A DNA stretch of 64,000 nt, taken from assembly GCA_008508345.1 (NCBI GenBank), contig QNGE01000147.1:118237-182236 (forward strand), written 5' to 3'. Shown piece after piece: positions 50,885-62,127 of this stretch. The notes under the pieces are model-generated. The model saw only the letters and a program-made list of their open reading frames with translations, was not told where the DNA came from and did no database searches. Every line of letters begins with the position of its first letter. Position 1 is the stretch's first letter. The position numbers and the translations under genes were made by a program. This stretch comes from Paragonimus westermani (Eukaryota > Platyhelminthes > Trematoda > Plagiorchiida > Troglotrematidae).

Positions 50885-52050
50885 CCTACTCACTAATGTC
50901 ACTCGATGCAAGCGATTGTACACACACATCGGTAGTCAAATACCTGAAGACGGCTGATGATTTCTATCCTGAGCGACCAACTTTGGCTACCGTATAGTGA
51001 CACAGCCCTCACTGTTGTCTGACACACGAGACCCTCAAGTATCAGGAGAATACCGCTCTCCCGCCATAAGTGCCACAGATTAGTGAAGACCGCTCTAGCC
51101 CTAGAGATACACGCGTCTGTTCCGTTCAGTACACCTCCACCGCCAATGCTGCAGCTTCCCAGGTACACAGACCAGTCAAAAACTTCCATGGTTTCATTAT
51201 ATAACAATGGATCTACGTAGTCACAGTAATGTTGCTAAGATTTTGCACTTTTTTGACTGCAATGCGCATTCCTGAGTACTTAGCAGAACGCGAAATAACG
51301 TTAAGCGTTGCTGGTGCTGCTTGAAAGTTGTCAAGCAGTAACACCTTGTCTTCACCATAATCAAGATCACTCAGTCGTTCACCAGGGAGGAGGTCCACGC
51401 CGGCATCTTGTGAGTACCGGAGACATTCCTCCATTATTTCGTCCATGATGATATTGAACAAAAATGGCGAGAATGGATAACCATTCTCGGTGTTGGGACT
51501 GTCCGAGAGTTCACTGCAAACCCCAAGCTGGGCTGAAGTATGGGAATAAAGTGCCAACAGTATGTTCACTTACTTGGTCCGTAAACTCCTGCGTGTAGGC
51601 GACTCTAAAAGTGTGAATCAATCCGCCTAATCGAACGCACCTTCATAGTCCGGAAATACGGCGATTGTTGATTGGCGGTGCACGTGACGCTGTTCCGGAA
51701 GATGACGAAAAGTAAAAATGTGATCTATACATCTCCGCCCAGGGCAAAATTCTGCTTTTTCTTTCCTAATGTTTAGCTTCCAAGCTGCGGTGAGTCGGCG
51801 AAGCATATTGGACGCCGGAACCCTAGAAATGACCGAGGTCAAACCAATTTTCCTATGGTTTTCACAAGACCCTCTACTGCCGGCAGCCCTATTACGTTTG
51901 CGAGCCCAGCTATAGCTGCGGACCTCAGTCTCAGTTAGTGGTTCTAAAACCAGCGACCAGAATGATACATTACTAGCTCGTGGCGGCAACATAGCGGCTG
52001 TCAGCGAGACAGATAGCACACTTATCTATAATAAATCCATAGTGTTACTG
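50885..52050 (-). pseudogene. RTE/SR2-like LINE, RT region, decayed
   Basis: A non-LTR reverse transcriptase on the minus strand in three frames. 52019-51627 has the RT entry region with KAEFCPGRRCIDHIFTF and TIAVFPDYEGAFD (motif A, Asp retained). 51569-51213 has FSPFLFNIIMDEIMEECL (motif B) and LDYGEDKVLLLDN, where the catalytic YADD has become YGED. 51207-50899 has SVYLGSCSIGGGGV, RARAVFTNLWHLWRE and AVSLYGSQSWSLR, the C-terminal region. Endonuclease and the 5' part are missing. It lies in the 7.2-kb intron between exons 4 and 5, same strand as the host gene. Confidence 0.85.
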
Positions 52051-52544
52051 ACGCCGGTAGTACTGGTGTATGTGGGGCTGACAACAGAGATGGAACCGAC
52101 GCAATCAGAAAGACAAGGTGATTCTAGAAACTACTGCTTTTGAAGGATGAACACATGGTAAATACAGCTTGGTGGTTTGATTATGCAACCCGTTCACCCA
52201 TGGTTATGAGTCACTCAGATCGATCAGGGACTGCTTGAGAGATGTCTGAGAGATCGCGATCATCGGTTCTATCCATAGCAACTTTAGTAACGGTGATGTG
52301 ATTCCACGTCAAATATTTCCTTAGGATTCGTAAGTGATCTGTGTGAATGTCTGAACACTGTCCAAAACAGTTTCATGACATGTATCCGGCACAAGTGTAG
52401 CAATTACACTGTCCAATTAGTGTTCCTGTTATATCATATTGGCTCACCTCTTGTCTCTCTCGAATAACCCCAAGTTTGTGATTATTTCGGCCAGTCTGAA
52501 GAACATTTTTTTCAGAGGTGGAATGCAAAGAATAAATAATACGA

Positions 52545-52569
52545 CTACTGGCTTGTCACAAGCCAGTAG
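52545..52569. repeat. Perfect 12-bp inverted repeat (hairpin)
   Basis: CTACTGGCTTGT is followed, after one C, by its exact reverse complement ACAAGCCAGTAG. No coding context; function unknown. Confidence 0.8.
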
Positions 52570-55500
52570 GCTTATGGCGTAACGCACATTAATTTTGTTC
52601 AAGTAATCAGGACTGCCGTGCAATAACGTGTCAACAGGTTACAGTTATCCCATTAAGTAAAATTATCGAACAATCTGAACGTACAGCGGTGCACAGGCAG
52701 AGGGTGACAAACGCACCTGAAAAACGCATCTTATTAGACATCTCTTCAATTATCAACATGAAAAAATTATGACCACCGTAACTCTCATCTATTGGTCATG
52801 CCCTGTGTAGTTGAATAACAGCCCTACGGAAAAATGCATATGCAACTTGGTTTGTATAACACAGTTTGCACGATCAAAAAGCTTCCTACTGTTAGCTGTT
52901 GATGTAAACTTGCCTCCATGCAACATTACGTTGTCCCAGTTTGCTTCACCATAGAAGCCTAATAGACTCTGTTATACCGCTATTGTATACATTAGTCAGG
53001 ACTTTCAAGTGTGTTGGCCGTATAATGAACGCGTCTGTGTTCTGGATTGTATGCTAAACGTTTACGACTACTCTTGACTTGATGCAGTTGACGGCCATAT
53101 AGTAACCAACAGAATATAAGGTACACGTCTGTTTTATTAGAAGCAAGCTTTGAAGCGTTGTTCAACCGGAAAGTCAAAACTTCTGGATTGGCTGGAGTAC
53201 ACAAATGCAAAAAAACACACACCTAAGTGTTCAGTTTGCCTCCATAACTCTATATTTCTTTGAGAATTCGACAGACACATTCCTTATAAATTGACAGAGC
53301 ATCTCGTGCATGTATATCAACACGGTAGCCGTCTCCTTCAACAACACTACACACCTCTTTCATACTGCTAGTAATGTAAGATATTTGAACGTCTATTGAT
53401 AAACCTGCATTCAACAAAAAATATATCAATTGTCCGTTTGTTCTGGAAACTTTAAGTGAATCATCCGCTTCCTATAACTCTTTTTACTATAAGTCTATCA
53501 ACTGAGGAGCTACACTCTGTTTATTGTCGTTAAAATGATCTGAGGGATTTACAGCCTCCTTAATTTGTTATTGTGGCGCACAAAATCTGCGCCGGGTTTC
53601 CTTCTTATTGATCAGTACTCATGTTTCGAAGGTAGGTATGACAACCATTTCCTTGTTAGTTGGCACAATTTCTGTGGTTCGATGCTCATTACATCTATTA
53701 AAAATTTCATGGTTTTCTCTAATATTTCGTGAAGTTCGCTAACACTCTATTCGCAAATCTAGCAATTTATGATGTTAACAGTCAGCTTATTTCGTGCATT
53801 CAAAGGTGCATACCATGCTTTCTCATACAAGTACTGAAAGGAAAACAGAACATGCTTGATGCAGTACTCATGCATTCAATCATAACTAACACACGTGGAA
53901 AAACTTAAAAAGGATACAGCGTAAAACATTGTTTACGGATATCTTCAAAAATTGTGCGTGGAAACTGGCAAACTTTCACTTGTCTCACCTACTTATCAAG
54001 GATAATAATAATCTCCACGCACGTAAAATACTGTTGAACCGAAACCCAGCTTTAAGATGAGACTCAAGTTTGCAGGGATTAGAATGGAATACCCAAAATG
54101 GAGATGCATACAAAGTGGATCCCTGACCCAACAAGAGTACAGAAATTTCAAAGGCAGAATAGAAGGCTGATAGCTGACAACACCACTGTAACTGTTTCTG
54201 TTTTCTGCTGCTGATGGCAGTATTCGCCTAGTTCATAACACCACGAATTGTGAACATTCCATATGTGTTCCATACTCCTTATATCTGATTCACGAAACGT
54301 CAAGTTAGAAAGCTGCCGTTGTCTTTTCATCACAAAGATACGTGAGCTAGTCAACACACCAATTTACCTGGACTTTCACATGTTTCATATAAACACCATC
54401 TAATTGAAAAATTATTTAGCAGAGCTGAAAAGTTTTTTACGTAGAGTTGTCTAGCACAGAAGCAAGAGCCATTGACCAAAACTTTAAAGAAAAAGGTTTA
54501 CAACCCAGCACTCCTTGCGAAGATCCGAAAAAACTGATAAAAGACTGATAAAATCGTCCGATCTACGGTGAGAATTGTTTAATCTCAAAGGATAGTCTGA
54601 TGAGATTCGGGCACCACGGACAACGCAGCGCAATAGTTCACGCCCTGTCCGACATTCCAGTATCCGTCTTTTTCTCAACGCATGCGACATTTCTGCAAGA
54701 ACGTGGTGGCAGAGTAGACCGATGTTAAATGTTGATATTAAACGTTTTGTGTATCACGGGTGGTGGTAGAAAAGATTAGACTGACGCTCGTATCTTCAAC
54801 GATAATACAGTCTTCGATAACCCAGGTGAGGTCTGGAAACGAAGAGGCGTCCCTCGTAACCGTAAGTGTCGTGTGTATTAGACAGCCGTGAGATAAGTAC
54901 TATTGTATTGATAGGAACGGTGTTGACTCAGAAAACAGAAAGTAAACTGACATCCAGTGTTCCACTATTAATGTATGTGTGTGTGTCCAACTGTATTCAA
55001 CAGGCGTCATCAGTGAGTAGGTAGTGATGATTGCACATTCGGTGGTGAGGGTCGAGCAATTTCGGCTACTCAGTTTTCATGGATGCATACGGTTAGGTAG
55101 TTGAACCATACACCAAAGTTAGCAAATATTTGTCCACCACGTAGACCTCTCTTCGTTTTTGCCCCATAGAGTTGTGCGGGGTGTGAGGAGTAAAAACCTT
55201 GTACAGAGAACTCAGAAGGGTTTCACGTACACCAACTACTGTAGGTTCGACCGCAGCCTTAGTGACTCACGAACTCCGCGACTAAATGCATTAAATGGAA
55301 TGAAGGTTAATCGCTTGCAATGGACTTAATGGTGCCACTAACAGATTAGTGTTGGTAGTCTGTACCATTAATAAAACGGGGGAGTGAAATCCATAGAGAA
55401 AGTGTTTTGTACATGTTCATTTACCTACATTTCCAACCCCGCTGTTTGGCTGCAAAATGCAAGCACCTTGATGTTATACGTCTGAGTTTACAAGAGAGTT

Positions 55501-56622
55501 TGTTGGAAACCAATTCGTATTTTCGCCGCGCCCCCCTCTACGTTCACTTATAAACCATAGCTTGCTGTCCCTTCTGAAGCTCGGATGGCAGTGTATGAAC
55601 AGCCTCAACTTTTGACGTGTTACTGTCGATGACGACATCGATAACCATGGGAGTAAGATTAACGCCAAACGAAATTCATCAAACTGCACAATCTCTCAAA
55701 AACAACAACACTAACAGAACGGTTGATAGAGTGAATGACACAAAAGAACACCAGACGGAAAAAAGAAAAAAGAAAATTGAGTGTTCAACTGAGAATCACA
55801 TATAGGTGGTGGGCTATTCAACAGACTGAAACACTATTTCACTGTCCTGAAATAACATCAACCACGAATTCCCGTCGGGCGGTGAAGCCTTACTGATTAA
55901 ACAGCGTCAACCAACTTAGTGTGTGCAAATGTGAATTCACCCATTCGGTCGCCTTGTCGTGTGTGTACGTGTGCGTGTATGTGACCTCTGGTTTACCACT
56001 GTTCGCTTTGCCCAACAGTTGTTTCCTTGCCCCATGATGTACATATTCAGATCACTTTTGATAAGTTGCAGACAAAGTAAAATGGCAAAGTGGACGTGAC
56101 TTCTTGCGGTTCTAAACAGGAATACTGCAAACATAAGTGTTATATGCTAATGTTTGCACAAATATCCTTTGATACATGTAGACGATATCCTTTCCGGAAT
56201 AGATGGTTGCACAAACAAGTGGCATTACAATTTTCGGTGAATAAAAATTGGCCAACAAATGTCAACATCAGTTGATAACCAGTAACACGCCTGGAAAAAA
56301 ATTGTTACCACCAATCCTATGGGAGAATTTGGCAGACTGTTAGGTTGCCAAAGTGTAATAAGAAAAATCTGACCAAAGGTTCGGAGGCCATTTTTGTTAT
56401 CAACCCGGGCAGTGTTCTAACGGATAGATGAGTACTAACCGATAAGAACACATCTGTCGAGTGAGAAGTATGAAACAAAAAGTGGAGGGTTGCTTGATCC
56501 CAAGTTTTTAATAAAGGACGCACAACCTCGTAAGTAGTTCATAAAAGTGAAAACTTGCCCACGATCTAGACTTCAGTGGCTCCTGACCTGTTATGATTAG
56601 GTAATAGAGTTCAACGCCTCAC
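52570..56622. other. Intron sequence, nothing recognised apart from short GT tracts
   Basis: About 4 kb in the intron between exons 4 and 5. It contains a short GT run near 54972-54986 and only brief frames. A second GT-rich stretch lies at 55959-55983. No supported gene. Confidence 0.4.
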
Positions 56623-56874
56623 CTGTAACATTCGAGTCCCGGCTGCTAATGGCTTGTCACTTTCGGCAAGTGAATTTTCTGCATCATCCAGCTTCGCTAG
56701 TTGATCTCGAAGGTCCACGTTGTCGCGACGTAAATCGCGAACCAGGTTTTCCAAATGTTGCTGCCTGGCCACAGCGGCTGCGGTTTCCGCCTTCTGGCTA
56801 CACACATCCGATTGCATTACGGCAATCTGTGCTTGCAGCTTCAGAATAAGCTGAGCGGTTGAACTGGAGTTATC
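56623..56874 (-). CDS. Coiled-coil gene, exon 4
   Basis: Eighty-four codons, phase 0 at both ends, between acceptor TTCTAG|GAT and donor TTACAG|GTGAGG. It encodes an Ala/Gln/Leu/Asp-rich coiled coil (AQLILKLQAQIAVMQ, then HLENLVRDLRRDNVDLRDQL) with strong heptad periodicity and a short linker containing AENSLAESDKPLAAG. It joins in frame to the exon before, ending in TQTE, and the one after, starting AQLETQVERI. Confidence 0.8.
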
Positions 56875-58600
56875 CTAGAAACACAGGAACTAGTGAAAGG
56901 TCTGGCAAACTTGGAGTATAAACTTTTGCTCAATGTGAGAACGATTAGCATGCATCATTAGTATGCCTACGAAGGTTGAGAATAACATCGGACATACAGT
57001 GAGATGAACAGATTCAGCTGAAGTGAGTAGAGCAACTAACAACCATTGCTTGGTTATCTGCGAACCATGGATTATCGTACTGGACGCCGTGAAATGTGCG
57101 AGAACATGAAGGTGATTTACGAGACTGTTAGGAACGACAGAAATTGCTGAAACACATGGCTTATAGGATACTACACGAATGTAAAATACAAAGAAAACGG
57201 TTGTCGGAAATGTAGTAAAACGTGTGCTTAGAATGCAAAACCTAGTTGGGCCTTGACTGAAACAGTTCAAACAGTGTACCTAACGAAGATTAAAGGACCG
57301 ATTGAACAACAAAAAGGGAATCCCGTTCAAGGGAGTATTACTCACTTTTAGAACGTAACACATCTGTTGATGCGACCAATTGACAAAATTATTTAGGACC
57401 GGGTTGGGTATAGTATCGTAGTCATTGCCTGAATGCACATTTGAGATACTCACAGTTTACTTTAGACATGAAAAGAAAAGCTTCCTAGTGCTGTTTGACA
57501 GATAACCGGAAACAAAACAGATTGGTGTAAATAACAAGGGATTCCCGCTCAACAATTGAGCAGAACAATCCATCCTGACCGGGTATGCGTAGTTGGCCAA
57601 AATAAGACACACACCGTCACTAGGATGTGAGTGACAGTCAGAACTAGTGTTGCTCACTCCCTTCCATGCACACAACCATCCAGATGACGATGTTAGAACA
57701 ATTGGGAAACTCCTCAGTTTGATTTACTCGTTTACAACACGACCGTAATTTTTCACTTGGATTTAATATTTCGCACAGCCGTCGACTCCTAGAACAATAA
57801 GTCAGTCTGCTCACCAGCTTTAACTTGAAAGCCAGTCAGTTTTCGTGCGGTAGATTGTCATCAACCACCACTTTGAACCCTTGAACCAGAGCCCAAAACT
57901 ACATAAAACGACAATTAATGATACATCAAAATCTATATGCACTTTTGTGTATCTTTAGTCTCGATCAATGGATCTGAGTGTAAAGAAAAGTGGTGAGGGA
58001 TGCTAGCGTCGGTTTCCAGTCCTGTCTCAGTGGCAATGCTCGTTTTGTTGGCACAGGTGAACGGTCAACGAAACAGGTTCGGTTCTCAAGCATGAAGGCT
58101 ACCAATCAACACATCACAAACAAGGACCAGCATTGTTGGTGCGCCCTGATCGGTTAATAAAACTTGAGTTTAACAAGCATCGTCAAAATGAGTCAGCGGA
58201 AAAATACCCATACAATCGTAGTAAGACCTTCTCGGCAGGAAGTGATAGATTACAGCCAACACAATCAACAGATAAAAATCACGAGCCAATGCCTATTTAA
58301 AATGCACATAACGAGTAAACCAAGAGCATTCAAACGCCCTGTGCTTGAGGTTTGGGAGTTCAATCGACTTGCATTCGTAACCGTTTGGTCTGTGTAGCCT
58401 CCACGTACGGATTGGGGATCATGTTTTTAAAACGGGGTCTGCCGTTTTCCTAATGACTGAATCCGTCTACCCAAGTGGACGTCGAAGACATGCGGTTTAA
58501 ACCTTCGGGGACCACCCGGTGAATACAATCACACAAATCGCCTCACCACTGATTTAAATGCTGACCAGGACGAAAACGTGGCCTTCAAATCGCAAGGGTC
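56875..58600. other. Intron sequence, nothing recognised
   Basis: Part of the 5-kb intron between exons 3 and 4. Short frames only. Confidence 0.4.
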
Positions 58601-58609
58601 ATACACTAC

Positions 58610-58860
58610 AAGTTTTTCAAGTTGACCATCACTCACATTTGATCGCAGCGTTCGCATTCAGATAGACTTTCCAGCCAGCCTCTTTCGAAAAGAAGCACTA
58701 GACTCGAGTTTCGCTCTCATTAGAGCTCGTCAGTAGTGCATATCTTTGCCACGGCCGGGATTTGAACTCCGGCCATTCCAATCATGAGGCAACCGTGTTA
58801 ATCACTGTGCCATTGACCTCACATTAGGCACAACCGAATTATCAAATCTGAACGCTCAAC
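58610..58860 (-). mobile_element. tRNA-derived SINE with intact hammerhead, copy 1
   Basis: On the minus strand the repeat has a tRNA-like head with an A box (TGGCACAGTGATTAA, 58798-58812) and B box (GGAGTTCAAATCCC, 58757-58770), typical of an internal pol III promoter, then a hammerhead ribozyme (58695-58739) and an unrelated tail (AAAGTCTATCTGAATGCGAA). This order parallels the schistosome Sm-alpha hammerhead SINE. Copies at 58995-59131 (plus strand) and 20541-20745 share the layout. It is non-autonomous, so an LINE would have to move it. It is inserted in the intron between exons 3 and 4. Confidence 0.88.
58695..58739 (-). ncRNA. Type I hammerhead ribozyme (intact fold)
   Basis: Read on the minus strand: stem I GCACUA pairs perfectly with UAGUGC (58734-58739 with 58695-58700); core CUGACGA (58727-58733); stem II GCUCU/AGAGC with loop AAUG (58713-58726); GAAA; then a palindromic stem III (ACUCGAGU) and a GUC cleavage triplet, so the cut would fall between 58701 and 58700. 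All invariant core residues are present (position 7 tolerates C). The very short stem III, which favours dimer action, is known from PLE and retrozyme hammerheads. Likely active as RNA, not proven. Confidence 0.9.
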
Positions 58861-58994
58861 CACTTTCGCTTGTGAACAATGATCAGATTGCACGATCGTC
58901 TGGAGAGGAGACACAGTAACTGTCCTGTTAATTCCAATCGATAAACACACGATTAGGACTTCCGAGACAGGTCGAGATCACTGAACTCATTAAA

Positions 58995-59131
58995 CCTGCA
59001 AGGCGATATTCTAGACTACCGATGAGGGTGAAACTTGAGTATAGCGCTTCTTTTCGAAAGAAGCTGGCTGGAAAGTCTATCTGAATGCGAACGCTGCAAT
59101 CAAATATGAGTGACGGTCAACTTGAAAATAA
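58995..59131 (+). repeat. Hammerhead SINE, copy 2 (inverted, decayed)
   Basis: Matches copy 1 from the GCAA-GATAT junction through the shared tail (CTTCTTTTCGAAAGAAGC, GGCTGGAAAGTCTATCTG and so on) on the opposite strand, about 130 bp away. The tRNA head is unrecognisable. The hammerhead reads CCGATGAGGGTGAAAC: position 4 is changed and stem II is almost deleted, so it cannot fold as a ribozyme. Confidence 0.8.
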
Positions 59132-59626
59132 ACCAAATCCCCGACTACTCATCAGTAAACTATAAGTTTTTGTTTAGCTGATCAAATGGTTGTGTTGTTA
59201 GCTAGCACTGTTAATCTAGGGAAAACACGTACAAATGTTTTCTAATCAGCTGTACAAACTGTTCGGAGCACATCACATAACAGATGGGAACAAATGCGTT
59301 ACCCTTATTCGCACATGCAGAACAGCCTTAGTCAGCCAACCAACTAACCTTTCAATGTGATCGGTGCTAAACCAGCAGAACCTCACGGGTTGTTTACTGG
59401 ACTGATGGGTCAGCGCAGACAATGACAATGAATCTTCGGTTGCGTAGATAGGTACATTGTGTTAGGTTGGCGAACAGTATGACTCACGCTAAATGTTTGT
59501 TCCCAAACAGCTGACCGTCACCGGTGTGATTCACACGACTGCTCAGCGGAATGAGAACTGTGGCACCGACTTGGCTACATAGCAAAACTGGCGATCGAAA
59601 CAGTCCACGCATTCACACACAAGTAC

Positions 59627-59641
59627 ATATATATATATATA
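59627..59641. repeat. AT dinucleotide microsatellite
   Basis: A short alternating AT run flanked by CA-rich sequence. Confidence 0.9.
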
Positions 59642-60131
59642 CACAAGCGCGCACAAGGTATTTGGACCAACAACCGTTGATCATAACTGATTAATGGGAG
59701 TTGGCATGACTAGTCCACTGAATGTGGAATCTGCAAGTCACATCCCGTCTAGTTGGCAATCGTACTATGCCAATTAACGTGTGGCTGAATTTACGGACGT
59801 CATGCGATTTCGAATGAGTCAGTAATAGAGTGCAAAAAGCACACGTAAGCATTTTTAGAAAAGGACCTGTTGCATCGGTTTGAAAACCTACAGCGTTGCT
59901 TACCTTTTGCGAATCATCAACAAAAGGCTGACTACAGTCTTAAGAAAAAGAGAACTAGATAGGTCCACGATCACTTGGCTACCTAATCAGTTTTACTCGT
60001 GGCTGTAAACGAGATATTAGAAGGATCTACTGCGAATACGTTGGTTACTAAATGTGTCATGAAAGCTTAACAGAAAGTACTGTTCAGTTTAGGTGTGCAT
60101 GTAGTGGCCTCGCGCCAATCGATATGGTGAT

Positions 60132-60188
60132 GCGCGAATTACGCGTGTGCATAAACAGTTTGCACTGTTGGCCAACAGTGATTCGCGC
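60132..60188. repeat. Nested palindromes
   Basis: A perfect 18-bp palindrome (CACTGTTGGCCAACAGTG, 60163-60180) is flanked by an inverted pair GCGCGAAT (60132-60139) and ATTCGCGC (60181-60188). No gene context; could form a cruciform or be an old inverted-repeat relic. Confidence 0.7.
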
Positions 60189-60629
60189 GCCGGTTCGAAC
60201 AGACTGTGATTAGGTCGACTGGTCGACTTCGGGTGACCCAAATTGGTCACAGACAGATCGATAGAAGTGAATGAATTCGATGTAGTGTCGTCATTTTGTG
60301 CATAAACTGCCCAAAAAGAAGCCCAGCAGAGTGTGCTTCTGTCCTGACTGATTGTCAAGAAACTGTACAACGCTACTAATAACTTGTGTCATTTGACACC
60401 TTATTTAATCCACATATGATGTAGTCCAGGAGAAGATATGTTCAGTGATCGGCGGTTTGAAAGTCATGAAGCAAAGCACCGGTAGCTAATCTCAGAGATT
60501 TTATGAAATTTTGCGGAGTGATCTCACTAATACCCTCAGATTGAAACCATGTGAGCAAGAATACGCAATATAGTCATAACATTAGGGAACAGGGTCTGTA
60601 CACATGATAGGTTGTTGATTGCTCGACAG

Positions 60630-60850
60630 GTTTGAAACAATTATCAATACCGGACCGATGAATTCGTCGTTTAGCCAACATCCGGTAGACAAGTGTAGGT
60701 GGATGGAATGTAGGTCCATGTGGCAATTGTTCGTCAAACTGGCTAAGTCAATATTTGAAGAGATGCTTATGTCAGAATTTTTAACAAAAAATGAAGTGGA
60801 CAGATCCAAACTCAGCGAGTTTTCTGAGTCTCTGCAATCCAAGTACTCAG
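60630..60850 (+). CDS. Orphan candidate exon on the plus strand
   Basis: A 221-nt open segment on the strand opposite to the host gene, bounded by TTGCTCGACAG|G and TACTCAG|GTTAGT. It reads FETIINTGPMNSSFSQHPVD, then CRSMWQLFVKLAKSIFEEML, then a charged end EVDRSKLSEFSESLQSKYSG, with composition typical of a real soluble helical protein. No family is recognised and no partner exon was found, so it may be an exon of a nested gene, a captured exon or a pseudogene fragment. The reverse strand is also partly open, which lowers confidence. Confidence 0.35.
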
Positions 60851-61917
60851 GTTAGTTAAAAGTGTTCGCCAATGGTTTCCGCACTGTCGTTACCAGAACG
60901 ACAGACAAATCACACACTGTAGTGTTGTACTGTTCGCCGCCAAACATTGAAATCCGGTGAGTCATTAGAAATCTTACTTCCACTTCGAGTACTTTAATGT
61001 ATAACGATAGGTTGGAGGTGAAAGTTGTTAAATGATGATATAAAAACTGTCCCATTTGGACAAGAAACTTGTCTTAGACAAGTACAACACAATGCTTCGC
61101 AGAATAGCCCAGACTGATGATGTGTTCCAAACACTAAGAAATCCACCAATAATATGGTGAGTAATTCGGGGACAACTCTCGTATTCTTGTCTTAGGGCAT
61201 ACTGCCGTCTACTAACTGTATTCCATACAAGATCAAGCACAATAGTCCTTGGAAAGAAGTGTGCCTTCACTGTTTTACAAATGGGAGAAAAAAGGGTCAT
61301 GTACAAGAAGCATGCGGTTTGTATCAGTTGAATGTGTAGACGGCTTAGCTAGGTGAATAATTTTTCTGTCTTCCAAGCACACATCTAGGTCGTGTCTTCA
61401 CCCAGACTCGATATCGGTAAACCATGAAACTACACACAGTTGTCTTTCATCATTAGGGGATTCGTAATCTCAAGACCACTTCTATGAGACCAACCATGCA
61501 TTTCCTATCAGCAACAGAACTGGACGCATAACATTCTAACCTAACTACTAAGTAAGATTAGTAGATCGGCAAAAAGTAATCGAATTATAAGGAATGCGTC
61601 AATTGCTACAATTTCATATTTACAACCATATCGCTGAGAAAGATCTAATTCAGAAGTTAAAACTTTCAGACAAATTGTGGTTTGACCGCGTACCTATTGT
61701 TGGAATTTCAGCCTTAACAAAACGAACATGAATGCCGCTCATCTTAATACATACCACAGTACATGAACAGATTTGATTGGCAGCAACAGTGCAGCAATTT
61801 CAATAATGTGCAAACTGAAAGAAGACCCAAAAAGGCAAACATATCCGATAATGCTTGAGTTGCACACAACTCCGTTCGGACAACTGTTGTATGCATCCAA
61901 GGAAAAGATTGGCTCAC

Positions 61918-62127
61918 CTCCGTCTGCGTGGCCGTATTGTTACAAGACGGCAATCGTCTGAGTTCTTCTTCCATCTTTAACAGTTTTGGTTTACCGCTAG
62001 AATTTTGACATACCATGGTTTTTTGATTTTCCACTTCGAGTATCTGAAAATCGAGTAGCTCCAGTTGTTCTTTCATCTCTACTTTGGTCAATTCTAGCCG
62101 TTCAATCTTCTTCGCCGATTCGTAAAG
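61918..62127 (-). CDS. Coiled-coil gene, exon 3
   Basis: A 70-codon exon, phase 0 at both ends (TTAAACTAG acceptor, GAG|GTGAGC donor). It encodes a Glu/Lys/Leu-rich coiled coil (KKIERLELTKVEMKEQLELL), then a Ser/Asn linker, then EEELRRL and a TATQTE ending. The ELLDFQILEVEN segment faintly resembles the ELLEFRVLELEE segment of JAKMIP proteins, but this is one short coiled-coil match and does not support a name. TATQTE is a candidate dynein light chain LC8 binding motif (TQT anchor). Confidence 0.75.

Noticed and set aside
58741..58815. Functional tRNA gene on the minus strand
   Set aside because: A and B boxes are present, but no acceptor-stem pairing or anticodon arm can be drawn and the same block is repeated at 20.6 kb, so it is the head of a SINE.
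61918..62127. Naming the gene JAKMIP
   Set aside because: Only one short coiled-coil segment resembles that family; total length and the large helical block do not fit.
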